Shown: positions 26,295 through 35,920, counted from the stretch's first letter. The stretch: 64,000 nucleotides of DNA from JAVMKJ01 sp031732875 (GCA_031732875.1 JAVMKL010000276.1:10647-74646), one strand, 5' to 3'. Numbers and translations are program-made. Notes: generated from the letters alone by a model not told the origin.

Positions 26295-27590
26295 TCAAGC
26301 TGTGAACGGATCCCGCAGCACGATGGTGTCGGCCCGATCAGGGCTGGTGGAGATGATATCGATCGGAGCGCCGGTCAATTCCTCGATGCGCCGCAGATAA
26401 GCCCGCGCGGCGGCGGGCAGATCATCGTAACGGCGCACGCCGACGGTCGATTCCCGCCAGCCCGCAATCTCCTCGTAGATCGGATCACAGGCCGCCAGCG
26501 CCTCGGCGCCCAGCGGCGCGTCATCCAGCCGTTTCGGCCCGCACTGATAGCCCACGCACATCCGGATGCTGTCCAGGCCGTCCAACACGTCCAACTTGGT
26601 CACGCACAACCCCGACACGCTGTTGTTCAGGATCGAGCGGCGCAGGGCCACGGCGTCGAACCAGCCACAGCGCCGCCGTCGGCCGGTGGTCGAGCCGAAC
26701 TCATGGCCGCGCTCGGCCAGATATTCGCCAGTTTCATCGAACAATTCGGTCGGAAACGGACCGCCGCCGACCCGAGTGGTGTAGGCCTTGGTAATGCCCA
26801 GCACATAGTCCAGATAGCGCGGCCCCAGGCCGGTGCCGGTCGAGGCGCCGCCGGCGGTGGTGTTGGAGGAGGTGACGTAGGGATAGGTGCCGTGGTCGAT
26901 GTCCAGCATGGTGCCCTGGGCACCCTCGAACAGCACGTTGTCGCCGCGCCGGCGGCGAGCGTCCAACAATTCGGTGACGTCCGCCGCCAGTGGTTGCAAC
27001 CGTTCCCCCATCGCCAAGGTTTCATCTAAAACCTTCTGAAAATCGACCGGCTCGGTCTGAAAGTAACGCTGCAGCACGAAGTTGTGAAAATCCAGCACCT
27101 CACCCAGCTTGGCGGCGAAGCGCTCGCGATGGAACAGGTCACCCAGCCGCACCGCCCGCCGCGACACCTTGTCCTCGTAAGCCGGTCCGATGCCGCGGCC
27201 GGTGGTACCGATCGCCCGTTCGCCGCGCGCCTTCTCGCGCGCCTGATCCAGCGCCACATGGTAGGGCAGGATCAGCGGACAGGCCTCGCTGATCCGCAAG
27301 CGCTCCATCACCGCCACGCCCCGGTTTTCCAGATCGTCAATCTCGGTCAATAGCGCCGCCGGCGACAGGACCACGCCATTGCCGATCAGGCAAGCCACGC
27401 CAGCGCGCAGGATGCCGGACGGAATGAGATGCAGGACGGTCTTCTGGCCCTCGATGACCAAGGTATGGCCTGCGTTGTGCCCCCCCTGGAACCGCACGAC
27501 CGCCGCGGCGTTCTCGGTGAGCAGGTCCACCACCTTGCCCTTGCCCTCGTCACCCCACTGCGCGCCAATGACGACTATGTTCTTACCCAT
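26295..27590 (-). CDS. purA: adenylosuccinate synthetase
   Basis: 431 residues from the ATG at 27590 (MGKNIVVIGAQWGDEGKGK). It makes adenylosuccinate from IMP, aspartate and GTP in AMP synthesis. The GTP-binding loop is GAQWGDEGKGK, with the catalytic Asp in it. The FQGGHNAGHT block follows with the catalytic His, then TGRGIGPAYEDK near residue 130 and VLFEGAQGTMLDIDHGTYP near 225. The upstream in-frame ATG at 27608 adds six residues and is not conserved. Last gene of the mutL to purA gene order on this strand. Confidence 0.97.
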   Translation of the reverse strand: MGKNIVVIGAQWGDEGKGKVVDLLTENAAAVVRFQGGHNAGHTLVIEGQKTVLHLIPSGILRAGVACLIGNGVVLSPAALLTEIDDLENRGVAVMERLRISEACPLILPYHVALDQAREKARGERAIGTTGRGIGPAYEDKVSRRAVRLGDLFHRERFAAKLGEVLDFHNFVLQRYFQTEPVDFQKVLDETLAMGERLQPLAADVTELLDARRRRGDNVLFEGAQGTMLDIDHGTYPYVTSSNTTAGGASTGTGLGPRYLDYVLGITKAYTTRVGGGPFPTELFDETGEYLAERGHEFGSTTGRRRRCGWFDAVALRRSILNNSVSGLCVTKLDVLDGLDSIRMCVGYQCGPKRLDDAPLGAEALAACDPIYEEIAGWRESTVGVRRYDDLPAAARAYLRRIEELTGAPIDIISTSPDRADTIVLRDPFTA

Positions 27591-27611
27591 GTCGGTTTCC
27601 TGTTTCACCCC

Positions 27612-28805
27612 TTACCTATCGAACGGCAACGGAACCACGACCCATTCCCCCTCCCGTTGCGCCAGAATCCGATCGCACCCGAGAACCCCGGGCTCCACCT
27701 CCGCGCCAGGCAGCGCCCGAATCACCCGCTCCCCCCGGCCGCGCAAATCCGCCACCCACCGCTCCAGCGCCGCGTCTCCCACCGGCGGCGCGTAAATGCC
27801 GTCCGCCGCGTCCTCCGGCATCGAACCCAGCAGCAACAATGTCGCCAGATCGGTGCTGAAGCCGGTCGCCGGCCGGGCCCGGCCGAATACCTGACCGATC
27901 TCGTCGTAGCGCCCGCCCTGTGCTACCGCCTGGCCCTGTCCCGGCACATAGGCCGCGAACAGTACCCCGGTGTGATAGTGGTAGCCCCGCAATTCGGCCA
28001 AATCGACGTGAATCGGCAATTCCGGCCACTGGCGTTGCAAGGTATCGACCAGCCGGCGCAGCGTCGCCAGCGCCTCGCGAACTTTCGACCCGGCGGCCAC
28101 CAACCGCGAGCCGGCCTCGTCCAATACCTCCGGTCCGCCGTTCAATTCGGCCAGCGCCAGAAACGAATCGCCGCATTCCGCCGACGGTGCCCATTCCACC
28201 AGTTGCCGACGGATTTCCGGCAGCGCCTTGCGCTGCAGCGCCTCGAAGAGCACTCCTTCGTGCTCCCGCTCCAAGCCAGCCTGGCGGACCAGTTCACGAA
28301 AAATAGCCACGTGACCCAGATCCAGATGCACCTCGCCGACACCCGCCACCGCCAGAGTTTCCAGCATCAGCGTCAGGACTTCCAGATCGCTTTCGTGGCC
28401 GCGATGGCCGTACAACTCCACGCCGGCCTGATACGGACTGCGGGAACCGCCAAAGCCGTCGGCGCGGGTTCGCAACACCGTCCCCATGTAGCAGAGTCGG
28501 ACCGGCGCATCGCGCTTGAGCAGATGAGCATCGATCCTCGCCACCTGCGGCGTCATGTCGGCGCGCACTCCCATCATCCGGCCGCTCAACTGGTCGGTCA
28601 GCTTGAACGTTTGCAACTCCAAATCGTTGCCGGTACCGGTCAACAGCGATTCGAGAAACTCGATCAGCGGCGGCACTACCAGTTCGTAACCCCAGCTTCG
28701 GTACAGGTCGAGCAGATTGCGGCGCAACCGTTCCAGCCGGCTGGCGGCGGGCGGCAGGATTTCTTCGATGCCTTCGGGCAGGAGCCAACGGTCTTCGGGG
28801 ATCAT
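27612..28805 (-). CDS. hisZ: ATP phosphoribosyltransferase regulatory subunit
   Basis: 397 residues, a catalytically inactive histidyl-tRNA synthetase paralogue. It activates the short form of HisG in histidine synthesis. Visible features are WLLPEGIEEILPPAASRLER at the N-terminus, class II synthetase motif 2-like sequence (GRMMGVRADMTPQVARIDAH), CYMGTVLRTRADGFGGSRSP and a C-terminal GGRYDEIGQVFGRARPATGF. It lacks the anticodon-binding domain. hisG is not in the window. It is 21 bp upstream of purA on the same strand, as in many gammaproteobacteria. Confidence 0.95.
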   Translation of the reverse strand: MIPEDRWLLPEGIEEILPPAASRLERLRRNLLDLYRSWGYELVVPPLIEFLESLLTGTGNDLELQTFKLTDQLSGRMMGVRADMTPQVARIDAHLLKRDAPVRLCYMGTVLRTRADGFGGSRSPYQAGVELYGHRGHESDLEVLTLMLETLAVAGVGEVHLDLGHVAIFRELVRQAGLEREHEGVLFEALQRKALPEIRRQLVEWAPSAECGDSFLALAELNGGPEVLDEAGSRLVAAGSKVREALATLRRLVDTLQRQWPELPIHVDLAELRGYHYHTGVLFAAYVPGQGQAVAQGGRYDEIGQVFGRARPATGFSTDLATLLLLGSMPEDAADGIYAPPVGDAALERWVADLRGRGERVIRALPGAEVEPGVLGCDRILAQREGEWVVVPLPFDR

Positions 28806-28859
28806 GGGAGGCGGGTTACGAACTCGGAACGAACGACGGCGAACCGGAGCGACGCATCA

Positions 28860-29045
28860 TCAACGGAAAAAGTACAGCACCAACAAACCCAGCAGCATGC
28901 TGGCCAGTCCGGCGAACCGCAGCACGCGGTCCTCCAGCTCGATCATCCGCAACAGGGCTCGACGAAGGACACCCGGATTGAGAAATGGCAGGATACCTTC
29001 CAGTACCAGCATCAGCCCGAACGCCGCCAGCAGTTCATTCCACAT
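28860..29045 (-). CDS. DUF2065 small inner-membrane protein (YjeT-like)
   Basis: 61 residues from the ATG at 29045 (MWNELLAAFGLMLVLEGILP). It consists of two membrane helices (about 4-20 and 40-58) around a short loop, FLNPGVLRRALLRMIELEDR, the usual DUF2065 layout. The function is unknown; it is almost always found after hflC, as here. The alternative upstream start adds ten non-conserved residues. Confidence 0.88.
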   Translation of the reverse strand: MWNELLAAFGLMLVLEGILPFLNPGVLRRALLRMIELEDRVLRFAGLASMLLGLLVLYFFR

Positions 29046-29099
29046 GGCGGCGTCCGGTCCGCAGCGCGGCGCCATCGCTTGCCCGGCGGGCCGCGCGCA

Positions 29100-29981
29100 T
29101 CATTGCGACTGATTGAAGTAACGAAAGAACTGGAACCCCTCCGGCTGCACGACCAGCATGTCGTCTCTGGAACTGAAACTCTGTCGGTAGGCCGACAGAC
29201 TCCGGTGGAAACCATAGAAATCCTGATCCTTGCCGTAGGACTGCGCGTAGATGTCCGCCGCCTGGGCGTCGCCCTCGCCGCGCTGTCGTTCGGCGTCGCG
29301 GTAGGCCTCGGCCAGAATCACCGTGCTCTGGCGGTCGGCGTCGGCGCGGATGCGTTCGGCGGCCTCGGCGCCCCGGGACCGAAAGTCCTTGGCCACTCGC
29401 AACCGTTCCGCCTTCATGCGGCTGAACACCGAACTGCTGACATCCTGCGGCAGGTCGATGCGCTTGATCCGGACATCCACCGCGGCGATGCCCAGTTGCG
29501 TGGCCTGTTCGCGGAGCAAGCGGCTCAGGGTTTCCATGATCTGATCCCGGTCGCCCGATACCACTTCCTGAATGGTGCGCTTGCTGAATTCGCTGCGCAG
29601 GCTGTCCTTGACGATCTGATCGAGCCGAACGTTGGCCTGAGCCGGATCGCCGCCGACCGTGGTGTAGAACTTCCGCACGTCCTCGATCCGCCACATGGCG
29701 AAGGAATCGACGATGACGTTCTTCTTCTCGGCGGTCAGGAACCGCTCGGGCTCGGTATCCAGAGTCTGCAACCGGCGATCGAACTTGCGAACGTTGTTGA
29801 TCAGCGGCCATTTCCAGTGCAGGCCGGGCTTATAGTTGGCATCGACGATCTCGCCCAACTGGAAACGGATGGCGGTCTGGGTCTCGTCCACCGTGAACAG
29901 GGACATCGCCAGCAGCGCCACCACGGCGGCCAGCGCGCCCAGCAGGACGTTGCGGGACATCGGCAATCGCGACAAAGCCAT
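29100..29981 (-). CDS. hflC: HflC, regulator of FtsH protease
   Basis: 293 residues. An inner-membrane SPFH/prohibitin protein that forms a large complex with HflK around FtsH and modulates proteolysis. It has an N-terminal anchor (NVLLGALAAVVALLAMSLFT), the SPFH domain with VDETQTAIRFQLGEIVDANY, PGLHWKWPLINNVRKFDRR, and a coiled-coil region (about 200-260) rich in A, E and R (RSRGAEAAERIRADADRQS). It ends shortly after YRQSFSSRDDMLVVQPEGFQ. It starts 1 bp after hflK ends. Confidence 0.96.
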   Translation of the reverse strand: MALSRLPMSRNVLLGALAAVVALLAMSLFTVDETQTAIRFQLGEIVDANYKPGLHWKWPLINNVRKFDRRLQTLDTEPERFLTAEKKNVIVDSFAMWRIEDVRKFYTTVGGDPAQANVRLDQIVKDSLRSEFSKRTIQEVVSGDRDQIMETLSRLLREQATQLGIAAVDVRIKRIDLPQDVSSSVFSRMKAERLRVAKDFRSRGAEAAERIRADADRQSTVILAEAYRDAERQRGEGDAQAADIYAQSYGKDQDFYGFHRSLSAYRQSFSSRDDMLVVQPEGFQFFRYFNQSQ

Positions 29982-29982
29982 A

Positions 29983-31206
29983 TCAACGCACCTCCCGACC
30001 GCGATTCAGATCGCGCAGGCGGGTGGCCGCCGCGCTGCCATCCACCGAGGTCGACGAGTTAGCCGGCGGCGCCTCGGATACCGGTCCCCCGGTGGCGCGC
30101 GGATCGCCAGCGCCCGACCCCTCTCCCAACTTAAGCAACCGGTCCAGCGGCAGATACATGAGATTATTGGTTCCCTTCACGTCCACCAGCACCTTGCTCG
30201 CCCGCGACAGCACCGTTTCCAGCGTCTCCAGATACAGCCGCTCGCGCGTCACCTCCGGCGCTTTTCGATAAGCCGCCAACAATTGTTCGAAGCGGCTGGT
30301 CTCGCCCTGAGCCTGGGCGATGACCTGCTCCTTATAGGCCGACGCTTCCTGCAACCGCCGCGCTGCCTGGCCGCGCGCCCGCGGGATGACCTCGTTGGCG
30401 TAGGCCTCGGCCTCGTTTTTCTGCCGCTGCTCGTCTTCGCGCGCCTTGATGGCGTCGGCGAAAGCGTCCTGGACTTCTTCCGGCGGCTGGGCGTCCTGCA
30501 GAACCACATTGGTGATCTGCAAGCCGGCACCATACTGACTCAGAATGCGCTGGCTCAGCGTCTTGATGTCGGCGACGATGTTGCTGCGGCCCTCGGTCAG
30601 GACGAAATCCATGGTGCTCTTGCCGATGGTCTCGCGGGCGGCGCTTTCCACCACCTGCACCAGAACGCCCTCGGGATCGAGTACGTTGAAGAGGTAGGCG
30701 CGGGGATCCTGGATCTGGTATTGCACCGCCAGCCGCACGTCCACGATGTTCTCGTCCTGGGTCAGCATCAGGGCCTCTTTCGGCACCGAGCGAATGGCCG
30801 GCTGCCGGCCGCCCCCCGCGCCAGAACGATAGCCGATTTCCCGGAACCGCCGCTGCTCCAGATTGACGATTTCAACCCGGTCGATCGGAAACAGGCGCAA
30901 GTGTGGGCCCGGCAGGGTGGTTTCCAGGTAGCGGCCGAACCGCAGCACCACGCCGCGCTCGCCTTCGTTCACGATATAGATGCTGGCGATTAGCCAGCCG
31001 ATCAGGGCAATGATCCCGACCACCAGGCCGATACCGGCGAACCCGGAACCCGCGCCGCCGCCACCGCCGCCGCGCCGGCCACTCAGCAGGGCGCCGAACT
31101 TGTCCGACAGTTTGCGGACGACTTCATCTAGATCGGGCGGTCCCTGATCGCGACCGCCTCCGCTCCAGGGATCGCGGTTACCACCTCCCGGTTCATTCCA
31201 GGCCAT
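29983..31206 (-). CDS. hflK: HflK, regulator of FtsH protease
   Basis: 407 residues from the ATG at 31206 (MAWNEPGGGNRDPWSGGGRD). The glycine-rich N-terminus, one membrane segment (about residues 71-92, GIGLVVGIIALIGWLIASIY), the SPFH domain (GVVLRFGRYLETTLPGPHLR) and a long coiled coil with EAYANEVIPRARGQAARRLQ are typical. Partner of HflC. The C-terminus is a low-complexity Gly/Ser/Ala stretch, as in other HflK. A longer N-terminus from 31233 is not supported by homology. Confidence 0.96.
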   Translation of the reverse strand: MAWNEPGGGNRDPWSGGGRDQGPPDLDEVVRKLSDKFGALLSGRRGGGGGGAGSGFAGIGLVVGIIALIGWLIASIYIVNEGERGVVLRFGRYLETTLPGPHLRLFPIDRVEIVNLEQRRFREIGYRSGAGGGRQPAIRSVPKEALMLTQDENIVDVRLAVQYQIQDPRAYLFNVLDPEGVLVQVVESAARETIGKSTMDFVLTEGRSNIVADIKTLSQRILSQYGAGLQITNVVLQDAQPPEEVQDAFADAIKAREDEQRQKNEAEAYANEVIPRARGQAARRLQEASAYKEQVIAQAQGETSRFEQLLAAYRKAPEVTRERLYLETLETVLSRASKVLVDVKGTNNLMYLPLDRLLKLGEGSGAGDPRATGGPVSEAPPANSSTSVDGSAAATRLRDLNRGREVR

Positions 31207-31236
31207 GTCGTACCCCAAAATTCGTCTTAGCACCGT

Positions 31237-32538
31237 TCACGCCACCGGGATTTCAAAACCCGAACGCACCCATTCCGCCCGCAGGCCATCCCGGCGACGC
31301 AGAAGATCCACATTGCCGCGCGACGTGCGCACTTCGATCAGCCACTCACCCGCCGGTCCGGTCTGTTCGGCCACCACCGCGCCCATGCCGAACAACCGGG
31401 ATCGCAACCGGGCCGCCGCCGCCGGCAGACACAACCAGCCATGCACGGCCTCGCCCCGCAGCCGCTCGGTCAACGCCGCCACCAGCAGGTCGGTTCCCGC
31501 GCCGGTCGCGGCCGACAGCCAAACGGCCCGCGCCCGACCTTCGGCGTCCCGATCCAGTCGTGGGAGCTCGCCGCTCGAGTCGACCTTGTTGAACACCAGC
31601 AATCGCGGCACTTCGGCCGCGCCGATTTCCGCCAGTACCGCATCGACCCGCGCGACGACCGCGTTCCGGTCGGCATGGCTGGCATCGACCACGTGCAGCA
31701 GCAAGCTGGCTTCGCAGGTTTCCCGCAGGGTCGAACGGAAGGCCGCCACCAGTTCGTGTGGTAGGCGGTTGATGAAGCCCACGGTATCCGCCAGCACGAC
31801 CGGTTCCGCGCCCGGCAAATCCAACCGCCGCAGGGTCGGATCCAGGGTGGCGAACAATTGATCGGCCGCGTGGACGCCAGCTTGCGTCAAGGTATTGAAC
31901 AAGGTGGATTTACCGGCATTGGTATAACCGACCAGCGACACCGTCGGCAGATCGGCCTTGCGCCGGGCTCGCCGTCCCTGTTCGCGCTGCCGCTCGACCC
32001 GGTCCAGCCGCAGGCGGATCTGCCGGATTCGGTCGGCCAGCAGACGCCGGTCGGTTTCCAACTGGGTCTCGCCGGGCCCGCGCAGGCCGATACCGCCGCG
32101 CTGCCGCTCTAGGTGGGTCCAGCCGCGCACCAGCCGGGTGGACAGGTGGCGCAACTGTGCCAGTTCCACCTGCAGCTTGCCCTCGAAGCTCCGCGCCCGC
32201 TGGGCGAAGATGTCCAGAATCAACCCCGTACGATCGATGACCCGGCATTGCAGGAACGTTTCCAGATTGCGTTCCTGACTGGGCGACAGCGCGTGGTCGA
32301 ACAGGACCAGTTCCGCGCCGCTCAGCCGCACCGCTTCCCGAATCTCTTCAGCCTTGCCGCTGCCGGCGAACAGTCGCGCGTCCGGCGCTCGACGACGCCC
32401 CGTGATCGTCGCCGCGCACTCGGCGCCCGCCGAGACCGCCAGTTGCTCGAATTCAGCCAAATCGGGGGCATCCTCGGAGCCTTCCAGCACCAGATGCACC
32501 AGAACGGCGCGTTCGCCGCCGCGCGGACGTTCGAACAA
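31237..32538 (-). CDS. hflX: ribosome-associated GTPase HflX
   Basis: 433 residues from a TTG at 32538. The first residues then read LFERPRGGERAVLVHLVLEG, matching the E. coli start MFDRYDAGEQAVLVH, and a GGAGG-like site lies 3-8 bases upstream. The N-terminal HflX domain has ATITGRRRAPDARLFAGSGK, and ELVLFDHALSPSQERNLE and TGLILDIFAQRARSFEGKLQ follow. The GTPase domain has G1 GYTNAGKSTLFN, G3 DTVGFI and G4 NKVD. HflX splits or rescues stalled ribosomes. A longer frame to 32877 runs through hfq in another frame and is not real coding sequence. Confidence 0.94.
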   Translation of the reverse strand: MFERPRGGERAVLVHLVLEGSEDAPDLAEFEQLAVSAGAECAATITGRRRAPDARLFAGSGKAEEIREAVRLSGAELVLFDHALSPSQERNLETFLQCRVIDRTGLILDIFAQRARSFEGKLQVELAQLRHLSTRLVRGWTHLERQRGGIGLRGPGETQLETDRRLLADRIRQIRLRLDRVERQREQGRRARRKADLPTVSLVGYTNAGKSTLFNTLTQAGVHAADQLFATLDPTLRRLDLPGAEPVVLADTVGFINRLPHELVAAFRSTLRETCEASLLLHVVDASHADRNAVVARVDAVLAEIGAAEVPRLLVFNKVDSSGELPRLDRDAEGRARAVWLSAATGAGTDLLVAALTERLRGEAVHGWLCLPAAAARLRSRLFGMGAVVAEQTGPAGEWLIEVRTSRGNVDLLRRRDGLRAEWVRSGFEIPVA

Positions 32539-32567
32539 ACCGCCTCCCGTGATTCCGATCGAACCCG

Positions 32568-32822
32568 TCAGGGTTGATCCCCGCTGGCGCCACCGTCGTC
32601 GGTGGCCAGATTCAGGCGCACGTTGCGAACCGGCACGACCGTGGAAATGGCGTGCTTGTAAATCATCTGGCTGACGCTGTTCTTGAGCAGCACCACGAAC
32701 TGATCGAAGGACTCGATCTGTCCTTGCAGTTTGATCCCGTTCACCAGATAGACCGAAACCGGAATCCGTTCCTTGCGCAACGCGTTCAGGAACGGTTCCT
32801 GGAGGGAATGACCTTTTGCCAT
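32568..32822 (-). CDS. hfq: RNA chaperone Hfq
   Basis: 84 residues. Sm-like hexamer that pairs small RNAs with mRNAs. MAKGHSLQEPFLNALRKERI is the canonical start; Sm1 is VSVYLVNGIKLQGQIESFDQ and Sm2 is the YKHAISTVVP block. The C-terminal tail is short (about 18 residues after Sm2) compared with E. coli (102 aa in total). The gap to miaA upstream is 244 bp, longer than usual, and probably holds an hfq promoter. Confidence 0.97.
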   Translation of the reverse strand: MAKGHSLQEPFLNALRKERIPVSVYLVNGIKLQGQIESFDQFVVLLKNSVSQMIYKHAISTVVPVRNVRLNLATDDGGASGDQP

Positions 32823-33066
32823 CGCGACGCTCCCTTGTTGTTATGGGCCGAAGACACGAAAAAAGCTCAAAATTCAAAAATACTCAAAAAGTTCGAAACC
32901 GCAAAATCGGCATGGCGCGATGCACGATACATGCCTGCATTCTGGGGCTCTCGATCGAGCGGTTGGGTCGTCGCGATCCCCTGATACGCTGTTCCCGGCA
33001 AATATCGAAGATCGCCTGAAATCCCGCGGGTTCGTCACCAACGGCATCCAAAAAACGTTCGCAATA

Positions 33067-34038
33067 TTAACACAACCGATCCGCCATGTTCGGAAAAAAC
33101 CCGTTTTCACGCACTTTCGCGATCACCTGGTCCAACAGTTGACGGTCGGCGCCGTCCAGCCGGATGGCCGCGGATTCCGCCCGCAACCAGGTCATTTGCC
33201 GTTTGGCGAGCTGGCGGGTGGCCGCGATGCCCCGTTCGACCATCATCGCGTGATCCAACCCACCGTCCAGATACGCCCAGACCTGCCGGTAGCCGACCGC
33301 CCGCATCGAGGGCTTGTCCGGATCGAGATCGCCGCGCGCCCGCAGCCGTTCAACCTCGGCGACAAAGCCCCGTTCCAGCATTGCCCGGAACCGTCGTTCG
33401 ATGCGTTCGTGCAAGACCCTCCGGTCCGCCGGCGTCACGATCAGCGTGACGATGCGAAACGGCAATGATTCGTCGCGTTGATGGGCGCAAAGTTCCGTCA
33501 ACGGTCGGCCGGTCAGTTCGAACACTTCGAGGGCGCGCTGGATGCGCCGCGGATCGCGGGGGTGGATACGCGCCGCCGCGGCCGGGTCCAGCCGCGCCAG
33601 GCGGGCGTGCAGGGCAGCCCCACCTTTCTCGGCCAATTCCGCCGCCAGCCGGGCGCGGATCGCCCGATCGGCCGATGGAAGATCCGCCAGTCCCCGTTCC
33701 AACGCACGAAAATAGAGCATGGTTCCGCCGACCAGCAGCGGAACGTGGCCCCCGGCCTGAATGGCGGCGATTTCGCGCCGGGCATCGCTGCGGAACCGGC
33801 CGGCGGAATATGCCTCGGCCGGATCGAGGATGTCCACCAGCCGATGCGGCACACGGCGCCGGGTGTCCGCATCGGGTTTGGCGGTACCGATGTCCATTTC
33901 CCGGTAGACCAGCGCCGAGTCGACGCTGACGATTTCGAACGGCAAGCGTTGCGCCAATTCGATCGCCAGCGCGGTCTTGCCGGACGCGGTCGGCCCCATC
34001 AGAAACAGCACCGGCGGACGGGGGTCGGTGGCGGTCAT
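33067..34038 (-). CDS. miaA: tRNA dimethylallyltransferase
   Basis: 323 residues from the ATG at 34038, which overlaps the mutL stop by 4 bp (ATGA). It transfers a dimethylallyl group to N6 of A37 in tRNAs that read UNN codons. The P-loop is LMGPTASGKTALAIELA near residue 13. The catalytic Asp region is SVDSALVYREMDIGTAKPD, then LLVGGTMLYFRALERGLADL, and AVGYRQVWAYLDG and ATRQLAKRQMTWLR follow. A longer frame to 34791 only reads through mutL out of frame. Confidence 0.96.
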   Translation of the reverse strand: MTATDPRPPVLFLMGPTASGKTALAIELAQRLPFEIVSVDSALVYREMDIGTAKPDADTRRRVPHRLVDILDPAEAYSAGRFRSDARREIAAIQAGGHVPLLVGGTMLYFRALERGLADLPSADRAIRARLAAELAEKGGAALHARLARLDPAAAARIHPRDPRRIQRALEVFELTGRPLTELCAHQRDESLPFRIVTLIVTPADRRVLHERIERRFRAMLERGFVAEVERLRARGDLDPDKPSMRAVGYRQVWAYLDGGLDHAMMVERGIAATRQLAKRQMTWLRAESAAIRLDGADRQLLDQVIAKVRENGFFPNMADRLC

Positions 34039-35840
34039 CGCCCGCGCCGGAACAGGCGGTTCAGTTCGTCCAGCGTCAGTTGCACCCAGGTCGGCCGGCC
34101 GTGATTGCACTGGCCGCCGCGGTCGGTGCGTTCCATGTCGCGCAGCAGGGCGTTCATTTCCAGGAGGTTGAGCGGCCGGTTGGCCCGCACCGCCCCATGG
34201 CAGGCCAGGCTGGACAACAGGGCCATGATGGCCGTTTCCGAACGGTCGCTGATCTGGTTCGCCGCCAGATCGGCCAGCATGTCGCGCACCAATCCCGCGA
34301 TGTCGGCCCCGGCCAACAGCGCCGGGATTTGCCTGACCGCAAGAGTATCGGGCCCCAGCGCCGCCAATTCCAGTCCGACCCCGGCAAACAGTTCGCCGTG
34401 CTCCTCGACCAGTTGCCGTTCCTTCGGGGTCACCGCCAGCGTCACCGGCACCAGCAACGCCTGGATATCGAGGCTGCGCTCGGCGACGGATACCTTCAGA
34501 CGTTCGTACAGAATGCGTTCGTGGGCGGCGTGCGCGTCCACCACCACCAATCCCGCCGCGTTTTCCGCCAGCACGTAGCAACCGTGCAATTGTCCGAGCG
34601 CGTAACCCAGCGGCGGCTGTTCGGGGTCGGGTTCGGAGACGACGCCAACCGAGACTGGTTCCGGCGGCACGGTGGGATGCAATTGTCCATAAACCGCCAG
34701 CCGCTCCCGCACGCCCAACGGCAAGTCCCGCTGGCCGGCGGCGGATCGGCCCGCCGCACCCGATTCGCCGCCGAACCCACCGGTCGGCCACAACCGCTCG
34801 CCGGCCCGGATCACCGGCGGTGGCGCCTCGCCCGGCCGGGCACCGGCCAACCCCTCCTGGACGGTCCGGCGGACGAACTCATGGACGGGCGGGGAATCCC
34901 GGAACCGCACCTCGTGCTTGGCGGGATGGGCGTTGACGTCCAACGTGGCGGGATCGAGTTCCAGATGGAGCACGACCGCCGGATGGCGGTCCCGATAGAG
35001 CACGTCCTGATAGGCCTGCCGCACGGCGTGGGCGATGACCCGGTCGCGTACCGGCCGCCCGTTGACGAAGAAAAACTGCAGGTCGGGCTGGGCGCGGGAG
35101 ACCGCCGGCAGGCCAAGCCAGCCCCACAGCCGCAGGTTCCCTTCGCTCCGGTCGGCGAACAGGCTGGCGGCGACGAATTCCCGGCCGCACAGTTCCGCCA
35201 CGCGCCGCGACCAGCCTTCCCGACCGGCCACCGGTTCCAGGTCCAGCACCTGCCGCTGGTTGTGCCACAGGCAAAATCCAACCTCGAACCGGCTCAGGGC
35301 CAGCCGGCGGATGCTGTCCTCGATATGGCCGAATTCGGTTCGCTCGCCGCGCAGAAACTTGCGGCGGGCCGGCACGTTGAAGAACAGATCGCGCGCCTCG
35401 ACCGTGGTGCCGGCCGGGTGCGGCGCGGGTACGGGCTCGTCGACGGCATCGCCGCCATCGCCGCCGACTCGCCAGCCGTTATTCTGTCCGGCGATCCTCG
35501 AGGTCAGAGTCAGACGCGATACCGAGGCGATGCTGGGCAGCGCCTCGCCGCGGAAACCCAGGCTGGCGACCCGCTGGAGATCCTCGAAACTGGCGATCTT
35601 GCTGGTGGCGTGGCGGGCGAGCGCCAGAGCCAGATCGTCGGGATCGATGCCGGAACCGTTATCGCGGACCCGGATGAGCCGAACTCCGCCCTGTTCCACC
35701 TCGACGCTGATGCGGGTCGCCCCGGCGTCCAGGCTGTTTTCCAGCAGTTCCTTGACCACCGAGGCCGGCCGCTCCACCACTTCGCCGGCGGCGATCTGGC
35801 TGACCAGTTGCGGTGGCAATTGCCGGATGCGAGCGCTCAT
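34035..35840 (-). CDS. mutL: DNA mismatch repair protein MutL
   Basis: 601 residues. GHKL ATPase that links MutS to MutH-type or intrinsic nicking and to helicase. The N-terminal ATPase shows IAAGEVVERPASVVKELLEN, ENSLDAGAT, DNGSGI and the ATSKIASFEDL and GFRGEAL blocks. The Ser-fold region carries NVPARRKFLRGERTEFGHI. The C-terminal dimerisation domain ends with CHGAVRANRPLNLLEMNALL and CNHGRPTWVQL. The metal-binding endonuclease motif DQHAxxER is replaced by VVDAHAAHERILYERL, consistent with a MutH-dependent type. First gene of the superoperon visible here. Confidence 0.96.
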   Translation of the reverse strand: MSARIRQLPPQLVSQIAAGEVVERPASVVKELLENSLDAGATRISVEVEQGGVRLIRVRDNGSGIDPDDLALALARHATSKIASFEDLQRVASLGFRGEALPSIASVSRLTLTSRIAGQNNGWRVGGDGGDAVDEPVPAPHPAGTTVEARDLFFNVPARRKFLRGERTEFGHIEDSIRRLALSRFEVGFCLWHNQRQVLDLEPVAGREGWSRRVAELCGREFVAASLFADRSEGNLRLWGWLGLPAVSRAQPDLQFFFVNGRPVRDRVIAHAVRQAYQDVLYRDRHPAVVLHLELDPATLDVNAHPAKHEVRFRDSPPVHEFVRRTVQEGLAGARPGEAPPPVIRAGERLWPTGGFGGESGAAGRSAAGQRDLPLGVRERLAVYGQLHPTVPPEPVSVGVVSEPDPEQPPLGYALGQLHGCYVLAENAAGLVVVDAHAAHERILYERLKVSVAERSLDIQALLVPVTLAVTPKERQLVEEHGELFAGVGLELAALGPDTLAVRQIPALLAGADIAGLVRDMLADLAANQISDRSETAIMALLSSLACHGAVRANRPLNLLEMNALLRDMERTDRGGQCNHGRPTWVQLTLDELNRLFRRGR

Positions 35841-35920
35841 GGGGGACGATGCGGGTGCGGGGTAATCCGGCCCGGACCGTGGCGAACGACGGTCCGGGCC
35901 GCGCTCCGGGATTGCCTGGA

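Noticed and set aside
27429..30062. Very long plus-strand open frame (877 codons) opposite purA, hisZ and hflC
   Set aside because: It is antisense to three well-supported genes, its protein is rich in Gln, His and Arg with no domain, and such shadows are expected in GC-rich coding DNA.
32539..32877. N-terminal extension of HflX to 32877
   Set aside because: It runs through hfq in another frame; the product there has no similarity to HflX and the TTG at 32538 matches the known N-terminus.
34039..34791. N-terminal extension of MiaA to 34791
   Set aside because: It reads through the 3' part of mutL out of frame; MiaA begins just before its P-loop at 34038.
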